Part shown: positions 20,938-29,380 of the stretch, piece after piece
How positions within the stretch are numbered: position 1 is the first letter of the stretch
How the letters are laid out: each line of letters opens with the position of its first letter
NCBI GenBank assembly: GCA_963773875.1
Contig: CAVZCV010000014.1
Location: 186,001-250,000, forward strand
DNA from: CAVTYH01 sp963773875
GTDB taxonomy: Bacteria > Planctomycetota > Planctomycetia > Pirellulales > JADZDJ01
Length of the DNA stretch: 64,000 nt
Direction of reading: 5' to 3'
Program-made: the position numbers and the translations under genes
The notes under the pieces: model-generated
What the model saw: the letters and a program-made list of their open reading frames with translations, nothing else
Told to the model about the DNA's origin: nothing
Database searches by the model: none

Positions 20938-21732
20938 TCATTTCGATTCGATCGGCCGAATCTTGATATTGCGGAACGACACTTGCCCATGATCGCCTTG
21001 CAGCGCGATGTGGCCGGCCGGCGACTTGGCGAAATTCTTCATCGAAGCAAATTTGCTTTTCGACACGTGTTCGTCCCAGTCCGGACTGCCGATTTTGAAC
21101 GTGTAATATTTGACGCCGTTCATATCGACTTCACTTTCTTCGGGCGTAATTACCAGTCGCAAATCGTTCCATTGGCCCGCCGGTTTCGTGGCGTCCTTGG
21201 GCTTGCCGGTCGCAGAGTCATCGGCAGGACGATAAATCTGATACAGCCAGCCTGAGAGCTGATTCTCGTGCCCTTCCGGCTGATTGTTGTCGAATAATTG
21301 AACTTCCGGCCCGCTCATCCAACTGGTGGGCTCGTTTTCTGTGGCATGAAAAATAACGCCGCTGTTGCCATTCTCGGAAATGTTGTACTGCAGTTTCAAT
21401 TCGAACGCGCCGTATTGGTCGTTGGTCAAGAGGTCGCCGGCCTTCTTGGGATCGGCACAAACGAGGACGCCGTCCTTTACTTGCCAACCGCTGCTCACAT
21501 CTTTCTTTTTGAAATTGTGCCAACCATCCGTGCTTTTACCATCGAAGAGCAATTTCCAACCGGCGGCTTTTTCGGCAGGAGTCAGCGTGTTGGGTTCAGA
21601 CGATGCCGGCGGCGCGGTTGTGTCGGCACTCATCGCTGTCGTAGCAGCGACGCTCATAGTAAGACCGACGATTAGACTGCTGATCAATGCCAAAGCGATG
21701 GTAGCGAACCCGCGCGTGTGCAATGTAACCAT
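20938..21732 (-). CDS. Exported DUF1080 / 3-keto-disaccharide hydrolase-like protein
   Basis: The start at 21732 follows AGGAG by about 7 nt and gives a signal peptide (FATIALALISSLIVGLTMSVA). The mature part shows the DUF1080 concanavalin-like fold: GWKLLFDGKSTDGWHNF, DQYGAFELKLQYNISENGNSG, then GPEVQLFDN and a C-terminal GHIALQGDHGQVSFRNIKI. Members bind or cleave glycans; some are 3-keto-glycoside hydrolases working with Gfo/Idh oxidoreductases, which fits the Gfo/Idh gene 1.6 kb away. Length (264 residues) is normal. It is convergent with the MFS gene. Confidence 0.9.
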   Translation of the reverse strand: MVTLHTRGFATIALALISSLIVGLTMSVAATTAMSADTTAPPASSEPNTLTPAEKAAGWKLLFDGKSTDGWHNFKKKDVSSGWQVKDGVLVCADPKKAGDLLTNDQYGAFELKLQYNISENGNSGVIFHATENEPTSWMSGPEVQLFDNNQPEGHENQLSGWLYQIYRPADDSATGKPKDATKPAGQWNDLRLVITPEESEVDMNGVKYYTFKIGSPDWDEHVSKSKFASMKNFAKSPAGHIALQGDHGQVSFRNIKIRPIESK

Positions 21733-21916
21733 GGCGTGCTCCTGCGTAGCGGTTTGGATCGGAATGCTTGTGTGTTTGTACCCTGCGGTGGCGCGCATTG
21801 TATCATTGCCGGTTTCGATTGGTAGCAATAACCGCAAATTCTCCCATTGTCCTGGCGATTGTCTTTATTCGCCCAAGGAAAGTACAATTGCCAGTGGTTA
21901 AGCTGCCCTTAAGCCG

Positions 21917-22477
21917 GTGAATGTTATGGCGACCATCACGACATCGTTGACCGCAGAAAAATACGCCGAACTGCCTGATAACGATCGCCCAACAGAACTG
22001 GTTGAAGGGCAGGTACTTGTAATGGCTCCTCCAGGACCACGCCACGGCGAGCTTTGTGCTCGCATTTCGTATTTTTTGCAACGATTTCTCGAAGTTCATG
22101 CGCTCGGACGAGTGTTGACCAACGATTCGGGCGTCGTCACCGAGCGAAATCCGGATACCGTGCGTGGGGCCGATGTGGCGTACTACAGCTTTCAGCGTGT
22201 GCCGAAAGGTCCAATGCCTGCCGGATTGGTTTCTGTGGCGCCGGAACTCGTCTTCGAGGTATTTTCTCCCAGCGATCGCTGGAGCGATGTGCACATCAAA
22301 GTCGCGGAATACCTGCACGCGGGCGTTCGCGCCGTTTGCGTTGTCGACGACTCCACAAAAAGCCTGCACGTCTTCCATTCCGATCGGCCCTCGCAAGTCG
22401 TCGGCGCGAACGAAGAATTTTCGCTTCCGGAAATCCTGCCGGAATTCCAGCTTCGAGTTCAGCAGATTTTTGAGTGA
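21917..22477 (+). CDS. Uma2 family (DUF820) restriction-endonuclease-fold protein
   Basis: 186 residues, or 183 if the second ATG at 21926 is used. It has the Uma2 layout: TAEKYAELPDNDRPTELVEGQVLVM, RHGELCARISYFLQRFL, RGADVAYYS (catalytic aspartate region) and PELVFEVFSPSDRWSDVHIKV with the acidic and lysine positions of the PD-(D/E)XK core, then AEYLHAGVRAVCVVD. Family members are abundant in cyanobacteria and planctomycetes and their biological role is mostly unknown. No partner gene of a defence system is adjacent. Confidence 0.88.
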   Translation: MNVMATITTSLTAEKYAELPDNDRPTELVEGQVLVMAPPGPRHGELCARISYFLQRFLEVHALGRVLTNDSGVVTERNPDTVRGADVAYYSFQRVPKGPMPAGLVSVAPELVFEVFSPSDRWSDVHIKVAEYLHAGVRAVCVVDDSTKSLHVFHSDRPSQVVGANEEFSLPEILPEFQLRVQQIFE

Positions 22478-22513
22478 ATTAATCGCAACATTCGTGCTGA
22501 AGAGGCGGCAGAG

Positions 22514-23062
22514 CTACCTGTCCACAAAGTTCGTGATCCGCCACTTGGCATCAGCCCCCGTTGGCGTGACGCGGTGATATTGAACGGGGTAGCCAAGTTT
22601 TGGATCGAAAACGCCTCGCGGGATTGGAGCATCGGGCGAAGCGTTTGGTCCCTTTGCCATGCAAACTTCCAGGTCGCGGCGAATCACACCGAAGAGGCCA
22701 GGGATCGACCACTCGTCCCAAGTGTGCGGTTTAGTCGCATGACTGTTGTGCGTCATGGCGGTGACTTCCCCATGACGGACTTCCACGTGAGCCACGCCCG
22801 GATTGATGCCCGACAGCTCAACGTCTAAGTCGTAATCGGCCGGGCCGTTCTCTTTCCAACGACCGACTGCGGCATCGAGACTCTCAAATGAAATGGCTGG
22901 TAGTTCTTTGCCGCGCGAACCCACGACGATGGCAATTAGTCCAACGATGGCAATAACCGTGCCGATGACTATTCCCAGGGCATAGTTCCGCAATCGCGAA
23001 GAGCGGTGGGCTCTCGGCAGGTTCCTAGTGGAATCGAAATGAAGTTCCTCCGAGTCAGTCAT
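22514..23062 (-). CDS. Membrane-anchored protein, DUF6174-like
   Basis: 182 residues: a short basic N-terminus, one transmembrane helix (ALGIVIGTVIAIVGLIAIVV, about residues 28-47), then an external domain. That domain has the patterns WKENGPADYDLDVEL, HVEVRHGEVTAMTHNS and DPKLGYPVQYHRV, which resemble DUF6174 proteins (a small beta-rich domain of unknown function). It is convergent with the Uma2 gene, with 36 bp between the ends. No function can be assigned. Confidence 0.7.
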   Translation of the reverse strand: MTDSEELHFDSTRNLPRAHRSSRLRNYALGIVIGTVIAIVGLIAIVVGSRGKELPAISFESLDAAVGRWKENGPADYDLDVELSGINPGVAHVEVRHGEVTAMTHNSHATKPHTWDEWSIPGLFGVIRRDLEVCMAKGPNASPDAPIPRGVFDPKLGYPVQYHRVTPTGADAKWRITNFVDR

Positions 23063-23465
23063 ATCACCGCCATTGTAACGATCACACTAATTCGACGCGC
23101 CAACGAAGGCATGCCACACCGACGCGGCGCGCCAGTGAGGGTGGCGCCGAAGTCGTCTTTCAGGTCGAAAATACACTGCTCGCTCGCTGGGCGTTGGGTT
23201 CGTGTGCGGAGCCGCAGCGAACGTATTCCAACAAGCACTTGTCATGCGTGCGGCGGCGTTCCAAAATGAGCGATTGTCTTTTTGGAAATGACGTACGATC
23301 GACGAGAAATCAAAAGGAATTTATATAAGGAACCCATGAAACCAGGAAGGAAGATTGAATCGGCCAATTGATCCACGTTCCTGGTTTCCTGGCTTCCTTA
23401 TGAATCTTTGCCGTGCCTCGGCGCCTCTTCCGTTAATTTTGCTGCAATGAACAGGAAATCAATTC
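23063..23465. other. Intergenic region upstream of argG
   Basis: 403 bases between two divergently placed genes. It contains the long inverted repeat at 23325-23401 and no supported gene. An AGGA ribosome binding site lies about 9 nt before the argG ATG. No arginine operator was recognised. Confidence 0.45.
23325..23401. repeat. 24-bp-arm imperfect inverted repeat upstream of argG
   Basis: Arms at 23325-23348 and 23378-23401 match at 22 of 24 positions (ATAAGGAA at the outer end, AAACCAGGAA at the inner end). The spacer is 29 nt. It could form a long hairpin in an argG leader transcript or be a relic of a small mobile repeat. There is no T-run after it, so it is not a typical terminator. Confidence 0.65.
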
Positions 23466-24680
23466 ATGCCTAGTTGCGTTTTGGCATATTCTGGCGGGCT
23501 CGATACGTCAGTTATTCTCGGTTGGCTGCAGGAAGAAGGCTACCAGGTTCACGCCGTCTATGTCGACTTAGGCCAGCCGTGCGAAGACCGCGGCGCCATT
23601 TTAAAAAAGGCCACCGACTGCGGGGCCGTTTCGTCGAGATTGGTCGATGCGCAGGAAGAACTCTGCCGCGATTTCGCGTTCCCGGTTCTGCAATGGCAGG
23701 CGAAGTACGAAGGCATTTATCTGCTCGGCACGTCGATCGCACGGCCGCTGATCACGAAGAAGTGTTTGCAAGTAGCGCGCGAGGTAAAAGCCGATGCCTA
23801 TGCCCACGGCGCGACCGGCAAGGGGAACGATCAATGCCGTTTTCAATTGGCCGCCGATGCGCTGGCGCCGGGCACGCAAGTGATTGCACCCTGGCGAATT
23901 GAAAAATTCCGTCAGCGGTTTCCAGGCCGGCAGGAGATGATTGCATTTTGCGAGCAGAAAAAAATTCCAGTGAAAGCTTCCGTCGCCAAGCCATACAGCA
24001 GCGATGAAAACTGTTTGCACATCAGCTACGAAGCGGGCAAGCTCGAAGACCTGATGGTCAATGGCGTCGAGCTAGTCGATTTCGGCATGACGGTTTCGCC
24101 GCAGAAGGCGCCGGACAAAGCGGAAACCATTACGCTTGGGTTTAAATCCGGCGTGCCGACCATATTTAATGGCCAGGAAAAATCGGCATTAGCGATGGTG
24201 CAAGAGCTCAACGAAATCGGCGGCCGCAACGGAATTGGACGGATCGACATCGTCGAAAATCGCTTTGTCGGCATGAAAAGCCGCGGCGTATACGAAGCCC
24301 CGGGGATGACGATTTTGTACGCAGCCCATCAGGCGATCGAACAGTTGACGCTGGATCGCGATCTGGAGCATTTGCGTGATCGGCTTTCGCCGGAAGTGGC
24401 CGAAATGGTTTATTACGGCTTCTGGTACACCGCGAAAATGGATGCGCTGATGGCGTTCATCCGCGAGGCCCAGAAAAATGTTGACGGCGAAGTGACGCTG
24501 CAGCTTTACAAAGGCAACATCATCGTCGCTGGCCGCAAAAGCCCCAAGAGCCTGTACGACGAAGGCATCGCCAGCATGGAAGGGGGCGGCAGCTACAATC
24601 AGACCGATGCGGAAGGCTTTTTGCGCATTCAGGGTTTGCCGTTGCGGGTACAGGGAAAGATTACGCCTAGGCAGTTTTAA
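23466..24680 (+). CDS. argG: Argininosuccinate synthase
   Basis: 404 residues, the normal length. It makes argininosuccinate from citrulline, aspartate and ATP in arginine biosynthesis. The N-terminal ATP pyrophosphatase loop is AYSGGLDTS (residues 6-14). GATGKGNDQCRFQ and YSSDENCLHISYEAG are signature segments for citrulline/aspartate binding, and ARKSPKSLYD-like sequence occurs near the C-terminus. Nothing else of the arginine pathway is adjacent. The stop codon at 24678-24680 forms the outer end of the 17-bp inverted repeat that bounds the next gene. Confidence 0.97.
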   Translation: MPSCVLAYSGGLDTSVILGWLQEEGYQVHAVYVDLGQPCEDRGAILKKATDCGAVSSRLVDAQEELCRDFAFPVLQWQAKYEGIYLLGTSIARPLITKKCLQVAREVKADAYAHGATGKGNDQCRFQLAADALAPGTQVIAPWRIEKFRQRFPGRQEMIAFCEQKKIPVKASVAKPYSSDENCLHISYEAGKLEDLMVNGVELVDFGMTVSPQKAPDKAETITLGFKSGVPTIFNGQEKSALAMVQELNEIGGRNGIGRIDIVENRFVGMKSRGVYEAPGMTILYAAHQAIEQLTLDRDLEHLRDRLSPEVAEMVYYGFWYTAKMDALMAFIREAQKNVDGEVTLQLYKGNIIVAGRKSPKSLYDEGIASMEGGGSYNQTDAEGFLRIQGLPLRVQGKITPRQF

Positions 24681-25133
24681 GGCGGAAGGCGGAATGGGGA
24701 AGGCGGAACGCAAGCGGCATTTCGGTTCCTCTCACAAAAAAGGGGCTTAAGAATGCGTCATAATGAGCTGCGGGATCGCACGAAGCAGTTTGCGTCGCGA
24801 ATCGTGCGAATGTTCTTGAGTCTTCCGAAGGGACGTGCAGCTGACGTGCTTGGAACGCAGTGTCTCAAGCGTGGAACGTCGGTCGCAGCCAACTTCCGCG
24901 AGGCGTCACGCGCCAGATCGAATGCGGAGTTCCTCGCGAAGCTTGGAATCGTCGAGACAGAACTCGATGAAACTGATTTGTGGCTAGAATTAATCGTCGA
25001 GTCGAACTTAATTCCAGCAAAGCGGCTAGAATCGTTGCGGTCCGAGGCTAATGAACTTCTGAGTATTGTTGTGACCATCATCAAGAATCTAAAGCGACGG
25101 TGCGACTGAGCGGACTTTCCGCCTTCCGCCTTA
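24678..25133. mobile_element. Four-helix-bundle gene module bounded by perfect 17-bp inverted repeats
   Basis: 24678-24694 (TAAGGCGGAAGGCGGAA) is the exact reverse complement of 25117-25133. The repeats enclose one gene (24753-25109) and nothing else. The left repeat includes the argG stop codon and the right repeat ends on the A of the candidate permease start. This exact framing is directly visible. That the unit moves or has moved is inferred: no transposase and no target-site duplication is evident. Confidence 0.6.
24753..25109 (+). CDS. Four-helix-bundle protein (23S rRNA intervening-sequence protein type)
   Basis: 118 residues, all predicted helical, matching the small four-helix-bundle family first known from intervening sequences in 23S rRNA genes. 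The N-terminus RDRTKQFASRIVRMFLSLP, the central GTSVAANFREASRARSNAEF and the C-terminal SEANELLSIVVTIIKNLKRR are typical. Related folds also serve as accessory (Avd) proteins of diversity-generating retroelements, but no reverse transcriptase or variable repeat is present. The biological role is unknown. It sits between argG and an unrelated ABC permease and is framed by perfect inverted repeats, so it looks inserted. Confidence 0.85.
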   Translation: MRHNELRDRTKQFASRIVRMFLSLPKGRAADVLGTQCLKRGTSVAANFREASRARSNAEFLAKLGIVETELDETDLWLELIVESNLIPAKRLESLRSEANELLSIVVTIIKNLKRRCD

Positions 25134-26764
25134 TGTATCTTCTCGAAAACCCCGTACTGCAGCGCGAACTGCTCGTCAACCTACGCACTGCGCGGGCGTT
25201 TATCCTATTGTTTTTGTACAACGCGCTGTTGGGTGCGGTGGTCATCATGGCGTGGCCTCCGCAGTTGAAGCTAGATCTGACGCGCAATCCTGAAGAGGCC
25301 AAACAGCTCGTCAATCTGTTTTTCTTGGGGCAGTATGTGATCGCTTCGCTCATGGCGCCGAGTTTTGCCGCGGGTGCAATTACAGGCGAGAAGGAGCGCA
25401 AGACATACGAAATGCTGCTGGCCAGCCCGCTACGACCGGCGGCGATTGTGCTGGGCAAGTTGCTCGCGTCGCTGGCGCACCTGGCGATTTTGATTTTCTC
25501 TTCGCTGCCCATCGTCATGCTCTGCCTGCCGCTGGGTGGCGTATCGCCTTACGAAGTGCTGGCCATGTACTTGGCGCTCGTGCTGTCGATCATGACGTTC
25601 GGCATGATCAGCGTCGCGTGCAGCAGTTTCTTTCAGCGTACGGCTTCATCACTCGTCGTGTCATACTTGCTGATTCTGCCGCTGGCATTGGCAGGCATTC
25701 TCACGTGGAATGGATTGAGCAGCGTTGGTTCATTTCGCTTGTTCGTGGCGGTGACCGTGCTGCCGGGCATCGCGGCGGCAATTTGCATCCTGCTCTTTTC
25801 TGCAACCACGCGCCGGCTCATGCACCCACCGGACGTCGGCAGTGAAGGGAACGAAGTTGTCGATATCGAAGAGGAAGCCCAGCAAGCGGTGGGCCTGATC
25901 ATTCAGCGCGATCAGTTTCCCGATCGATTGTTCGCGCCGGCTAAACGCACCACGCTGTTGCCCGACGGCGCAAATCCGGTTTACGACAAAGAAATGCGCA
26001 GCGAAATTTTTGCGCAAGGCACGCTCATGCTGCGCCTCGTAATCCAGGTCAGCATGTTTCTGGTGATTCCGCTAATGGCCGTGTGCCTTTTTTGGCGGCA
26101 AGAGCTTGCACCGTGGTACATCAGCTATGTGGTGCTGTTCAACATGCTCGTCGGGCCGGTCTTTTCCGCCGGCAGCGTGACTAGCGAGCGCGAACGGCAG
26201 ACTCTCGACTTGCTACTCACGACGATCATTTCGCCGTGGCAAATTCTCTGGGGCAAGCTCGTGGCAGGTTTGCGAGTTTCCAGCGTGCTCTCGGCGTTTC
26301 TGCTGTGGCCGCTGCTTTTGGCGTGCATTATGCCGACTTCGTATTACTGGCTGAATCTACCGTCCATTGCCGCCTACGTCGGCGTGTTCGCGATGTGTTG
26401 TTTAACCACAACCACCATCGCACTGTTTTGCTCTGTGCTGTTTCGCAAGACCGCGCACAGCTTGATGGCCACTTACATGGTAATCATCGTGCTGTTTTGC
26501 GTGCCCTTGGCAATGCGCTGGTTCGCGGAGACTTTCTTTCCGAAATCGAGCGGGGCGGCGATTGCCGGTACGCTGAGCGTTACGAGTCCCTTCGCCGCCG
26601 CCTTCGCCGTGCCGTTGCACTTTGGCAATCCAAATCAGATGCCCGACCATGCCGGCGACTGGACGCTTTATTTTTCGTATCTGGGGTTTACTGGTGTGCT
26701 GGTCGTCGCGCTATTATCGACGATGATTTGGCTATTCAATACCCGGTGGCGCGTGGCGGAGTGA
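25133..26764 (+). CDS. ABC-2 type transporter permease
   Basis: 543 residues from the ATG at 25133. A GTG at 25100 would extend it by 11 residues into the preceding gene and inverted repeat. About 12 transmembrane helices fall in two similar halves, each with the ABC-2 pattern: GAITGEKERKTYEMLLASPL near residue 90 and GSVTSERERQTLDLLLTTII near residue 345. The loop between the halves is long and hydrophilic. It would form the membrane part of an exporter; the ATPase partner is not in the window. The start coincides with the right inverted repeat, so its original leader may have been displaced. Confidence 0.88.
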   Translation: MYLLENPVLQRELLVNLRTARAFILLFLYNALLGAVVIMAWPPQLKLDLTRNPEEAKQLVNLFFLGQYVIASLMAPSFAAGAITGEKERKTYEMLLASPLRPAAIVLGKLLASLAHLAILIFSSLPIVMLCLPLGGVSPYEVLAMYLALVLSIMTFGMISVACSSFFQRTASSLVVSYLLILPLALAGILTWNGLSSVGSFRLFVAVTVLPGIAAAICILLFSATTRRLMHPPDVGSEGNEVVDIEEEAQQAVGLIIQRDQFPDRLFAPAKRTTLLPDGANPVYDKEMRSEIFAQGTLMLRLVIQVSMFLVIPLMAVCLFWRQELAPWYISYVVLFNMLVGPVFSAGSVTSERERQTLDLLLTTIISPWQILWGKLVAGLRVSSVLSAFLLWPLLLACIMPTSYYWLNLPSIAAYVGVFAMCCLTTTTIALFCSVLFRKTAHSLMATYMVIIVLFCVPLAMRWFAETFFPKSSGAAIAGTLSVTSPFAAAFAVPLHFGNPNQMPDHAGDWTLYFSYLGFTGVLVVALLSTMIWLFNTRWRVAE

Positions 26765-26791
26765 TCGCGGTATATGCGACCGCAATGAATA

Positions 26792-26819
26792 AAGCCCAGG
26801 GGTTGCCGCCCCTGGGCTT
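26792..26819. terminator. Strong hairpin between convergent genes
   Basis: AAGCCCAGGGG, loop TTGCCG, then CCCCTGGGCTT: a perfect 11-bp stem 28 bp after the permease stop and before the end of the convergent gene. There is no long T-run on either side, but the place and stability fit a bidirectional terminator. Confidence 0.75.
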
Positions 26820-26849
26820 GAATGTTGATTTATCATTGACGGCGACCAT

Positions 26850-27239
26850 TCACTCAGCACGGATGCTGCGAATTGGCTCGGTCAAATATCGATCACATGC
26901 TTCCATCGAGCCCAGCCCCAATTCAATCCGCATGCCGGTTTGCAATTGATTCATTTTCACGAACATCAAGCCCCCGGCTTCTACGGAACGGCCTTGGGTT
27001 GATCCCAAAAGAAATACGGTCTGCGGCTCGCTAAATTTGACGCCGTCGGTGGATGCCGCCATGCGTGCTTCGCCGGTTGCTGGATTCGTAATTTTGGCTC
27101 GATACACACAGTCGGCCGTGGCAACTTCAAGCCGACTGCCCGCCGACAAGTCGCCAATGGCGAGCCGTCTCAATTCATCGGCACGAGCGAAATTCGCCGC
27201 CGCAAAAACGCATAGTAGCGCGACGCTGCGCTTAAGCAT
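26850..27239 (-). CDS. Small exported protein of unknown function
   Basis: The start at 27239 follows GGAG by about 10 nt and opens a signal peptide (MLKRSVALLCVFAAANFARA). The mature part of about 110 residues (LAIGDLSAGSRLEVATADCVYRA, then MRIELGLGSMEACDRYLTEP) has no domain I recognise and looks beta-rich. A longer upstream extension is possible but lacks support. It is convergent with the ABC permease across a hairpin. No function assigned. Confidence 0.6.
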   Translation of the reverse strand: MLKRSVALLCVFAAANFARADELRRLAIGDLSAGSRLEVATADCVYRAKITNPATGEARMAASTDGVKFSEPQTVFLLGSTQGRSVEAGGLMFVKMNQLQTGMRIELGLGSMEACDRYLTEPIRSIRAE

Positions 27240-27515
27240 GGTTGCAAAACTCCGAATGGATGCTGCGAACGCAGAACTGAAAAGATGAGCAATAAACCGT
27301 AGGTCACAGTCCACTGATTGATCCGTCCAAGTCACCCAATCGAAGTGAGCGTCGCCGAAATTCATGCTAATCCTTGCCGACCGGGGCGACTATGCAAATT
27401 ATTGGGGCCGGTTGCAACACACCACGTACAACGATAATTCCGGTAAGCTGTGACGACTTTCCGGGCGGAAGCTGCTAAAGACGAATCAACAATTCCGATT
27501 ACAGCGATCCTGCGG

Positions 27516-28937
27516 TCACATGTTCGTCAAGTCGTCGGCGCTGCCGGGGCCGATCAAACGATCCAGCGCCGCCGTGATTTCCGCCGTGTGCGTTTCATCT
27601 TCTGCATAGATACGGCAGATCCGATGCGCCAGCGGCAAGTTGCGGTACAAGAGATCGTCATCGAGCGGCCGCGGCTGACCGAGCGCGGGGTCGAAGAGAA
27701 AATTCTGGCCTGCGGCGGGTCCCCGCGTCTCCGGCCGGTGAACATGCCTGGCCAAATCAACCCGCAGCGGCAGTTCGCGCAGCTGCGGCGGTAAGGCGGA
27801 CCGCACTGCCTGCTCGACAAACTGCGGATTGCTGAAAATGCTCGACGATTCCGCGTCACCCGGACGATACACCAGCGTTCGCTGGCACACGGTCTTCCAA
27901 CGCACGCGCCGTGCCAAGAAATCCTGCCACCGTTTGCCGATTTCGCGTTTCGCGGCATCATTGCTGGTGTGCCATCGGCCCGCATCCACCAGCAACGTCC
28001 ATTCAGTGAAGTGCTGATATTCTTCGAGCTTCTCCAGCGGATTGCCAGGAAACAGCCAATTGCGGCTAGCCGCAAACAAGTCTTTCAATTCCAGATCTAT
28101 CGCTCGCACCGTGCGGTGAAAATAGATGGTGCGAAACAGCTCCGCCCGAACGGAAATGAAACGCAACAGCGCATCCAATCCACGAACGTGAATCGTCAGC
28201 CCTGCTTCGCTGAAAAAGCTGTACCGCAGCAGCCGCTCCAAATCGTACGCGCGTGTGTTGTAGCCCGACATGTAGGCATCGCGGAGCACGAAATCCATGT
28301 TGTCGATCGTATAAATACCGCTGAACAAGCTGCGCAAAAACTTGAGCCACCGCGGCGGCGAATCAGCCGCTTGATTCGACAATCCAGCAGGCGACGACTT
28401 GGGTCGCGTAATCAGCAGCGAGATTTGCCGCGGGTCGAGCGTTTCGCACTTCTCCAGCGCTCCGTTGGGGTTTCGCCGCACGCCGCGAATTAAATCGCCT
28501 AATTCGCGTTCGATGATCACACTGCCAAGCGTCTCATGCGTAAGCCCGTAAGCGGAAAGATAATGCTCATCGAAAAAATGCCCGAACGGCCCGTGGCCAA
28601 CATCGTGGAGCAAACCCGCCAGGCGCAGCAGACTTTCCACATAACCACGGCTGGGCGCATCCGGACAAACTGCCTTGAGGCTGTCGTAGAGCGCTGCTGC
28701 GGCCCGGCTCGCCAAATGCATGACACCTAGCACATGCTGAAACCGCGTATGTTCAGCCGAAGGAAAAACCCACCACGCAGTTTGCAGCTGGTGAATCTGG
28801 CGCAATCGCTGCAGCCACGGATGGTCGATTATCTGACGTTCCGAAACCTCGCCCGCCGCCAGGCCCTCGTTCGACACCATGGGCATGTATCCATGCAGCG
28901 GGTCGTAACACAAGGCTTCGCGTCGAAGATCAGGCAT
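27516..28937 (-). CDS. HD-domain phosphohydrolase (dNTPase/SAMHD1-like)
   Basis: 473 residues. Metal-binding residues of the HD superfamily are in order: His68 (HTRFQHVLGVMHLA), His111-Asp112 (AGLLHDVGHGPFGH) and Asp in IYTIDNMDFVLRDAYMSGY. The layout is that of the dGTPase/SAMHD1-related group found as stand-alone proteins in many bacteria, which remove triphosphate from nucleotides. The substrate is not established here. The C-terminal 150 residues are family-specific and basic in places. It is a single gene with its own flanking gaps. The start at 28937 gives the expected family N-terminus (CYDPLHGYMP). Confidence 0.87.
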   Translation of the reverse strand: MPDLRREALCYDPLHGYMPMVSNEGLAAGEVSERQIIDHPWLQRLRQIHQLQTAWWVFPSAEHTRFQHVLGVMHLASRAAAALYDSLKAVCPDAPSRGYVESLLRLAGLLHDVGHGPFGHFFDEHYLSAYGLTHETLGSVIIERELGDLIRGVRRNPNGALEKCETLDPRQISLLITRPKSSPAGLSNQAADSPPRWLKFLRSLFSGIYTIDNMDFVLRDAYMSGYNTRAYDLERLLRYSFFSEAGLTIHVRGLDALLRFISVRAELFRTIYFHRTVRAIDLELKDLFAASRNWLFPGNPLEKLEEYQHFTEWTLLVDAGRWHTSNDAAKREIGKRWQDFLARRVRWKTVCQRTLVYRPGDAESSSIFSNPQFVEQAVRSALPPQLRELPLRVDLARHVHRPETRGPAAGQNFLFDPALGQPRPLDDDLLYRNLPLAHRICRIYAEDETHTAEITAALDRLIGPGSADDLTNM

Positions 28938-29380
28938 TGTTCGTGGCTGCTTGCAGTTTCGCGTGCGGTTAATAGGAAGTTTGCACAGGCAACGGCGATG
29001 TCGAAATTAATGAACGTGCTAGCACATCAGCCAAGATCACGCGAATCACTCTGACGACACCGCAGCTGTCACAGATTAACAAAACTGCCGCTTTCGCGTC
29101 ATCAGCAGCCTGCTGAAATGCTATGCAATCGCTTTTCAGTTGCCGATTTGCGAACTGCGACCGCACTCTCGATACCGCTTGGTCCGATAGAAACTATACG
29201 TCCCGTTACCCGTGGAGACTGCGCACTCATGCATCGCCAATAAACCAAGTGGCCTCGCGAGTTTCGACGTCGCGCTCAACGCCGCGGCACTCGTTTTGCT
29301 CGTCACAAGCACGATCAATTTGCCGTAGCTACACGCGGGGGCGAACTGCAGTTCGACAAGCACCAAAGGAGCAAACCGTG
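28938..29380. other. Divergent intergenic region
   Basis: 443 bases between the HD phosphohydrolase gene and the next rightward gene, so both promoters should lie here. An open frame continues upstream from 29381 to 29123 but reads as low-quality sequence without a signal peptide and was not included. No operator recognised. Confidence 0.4.

Noticed and set aside
24753..25109. Avd accessory protein of a diversity-generating retroelement
   Set aside because: No reverse transcriptase, template repeat or variable repeat is visible in the neighbourhood.
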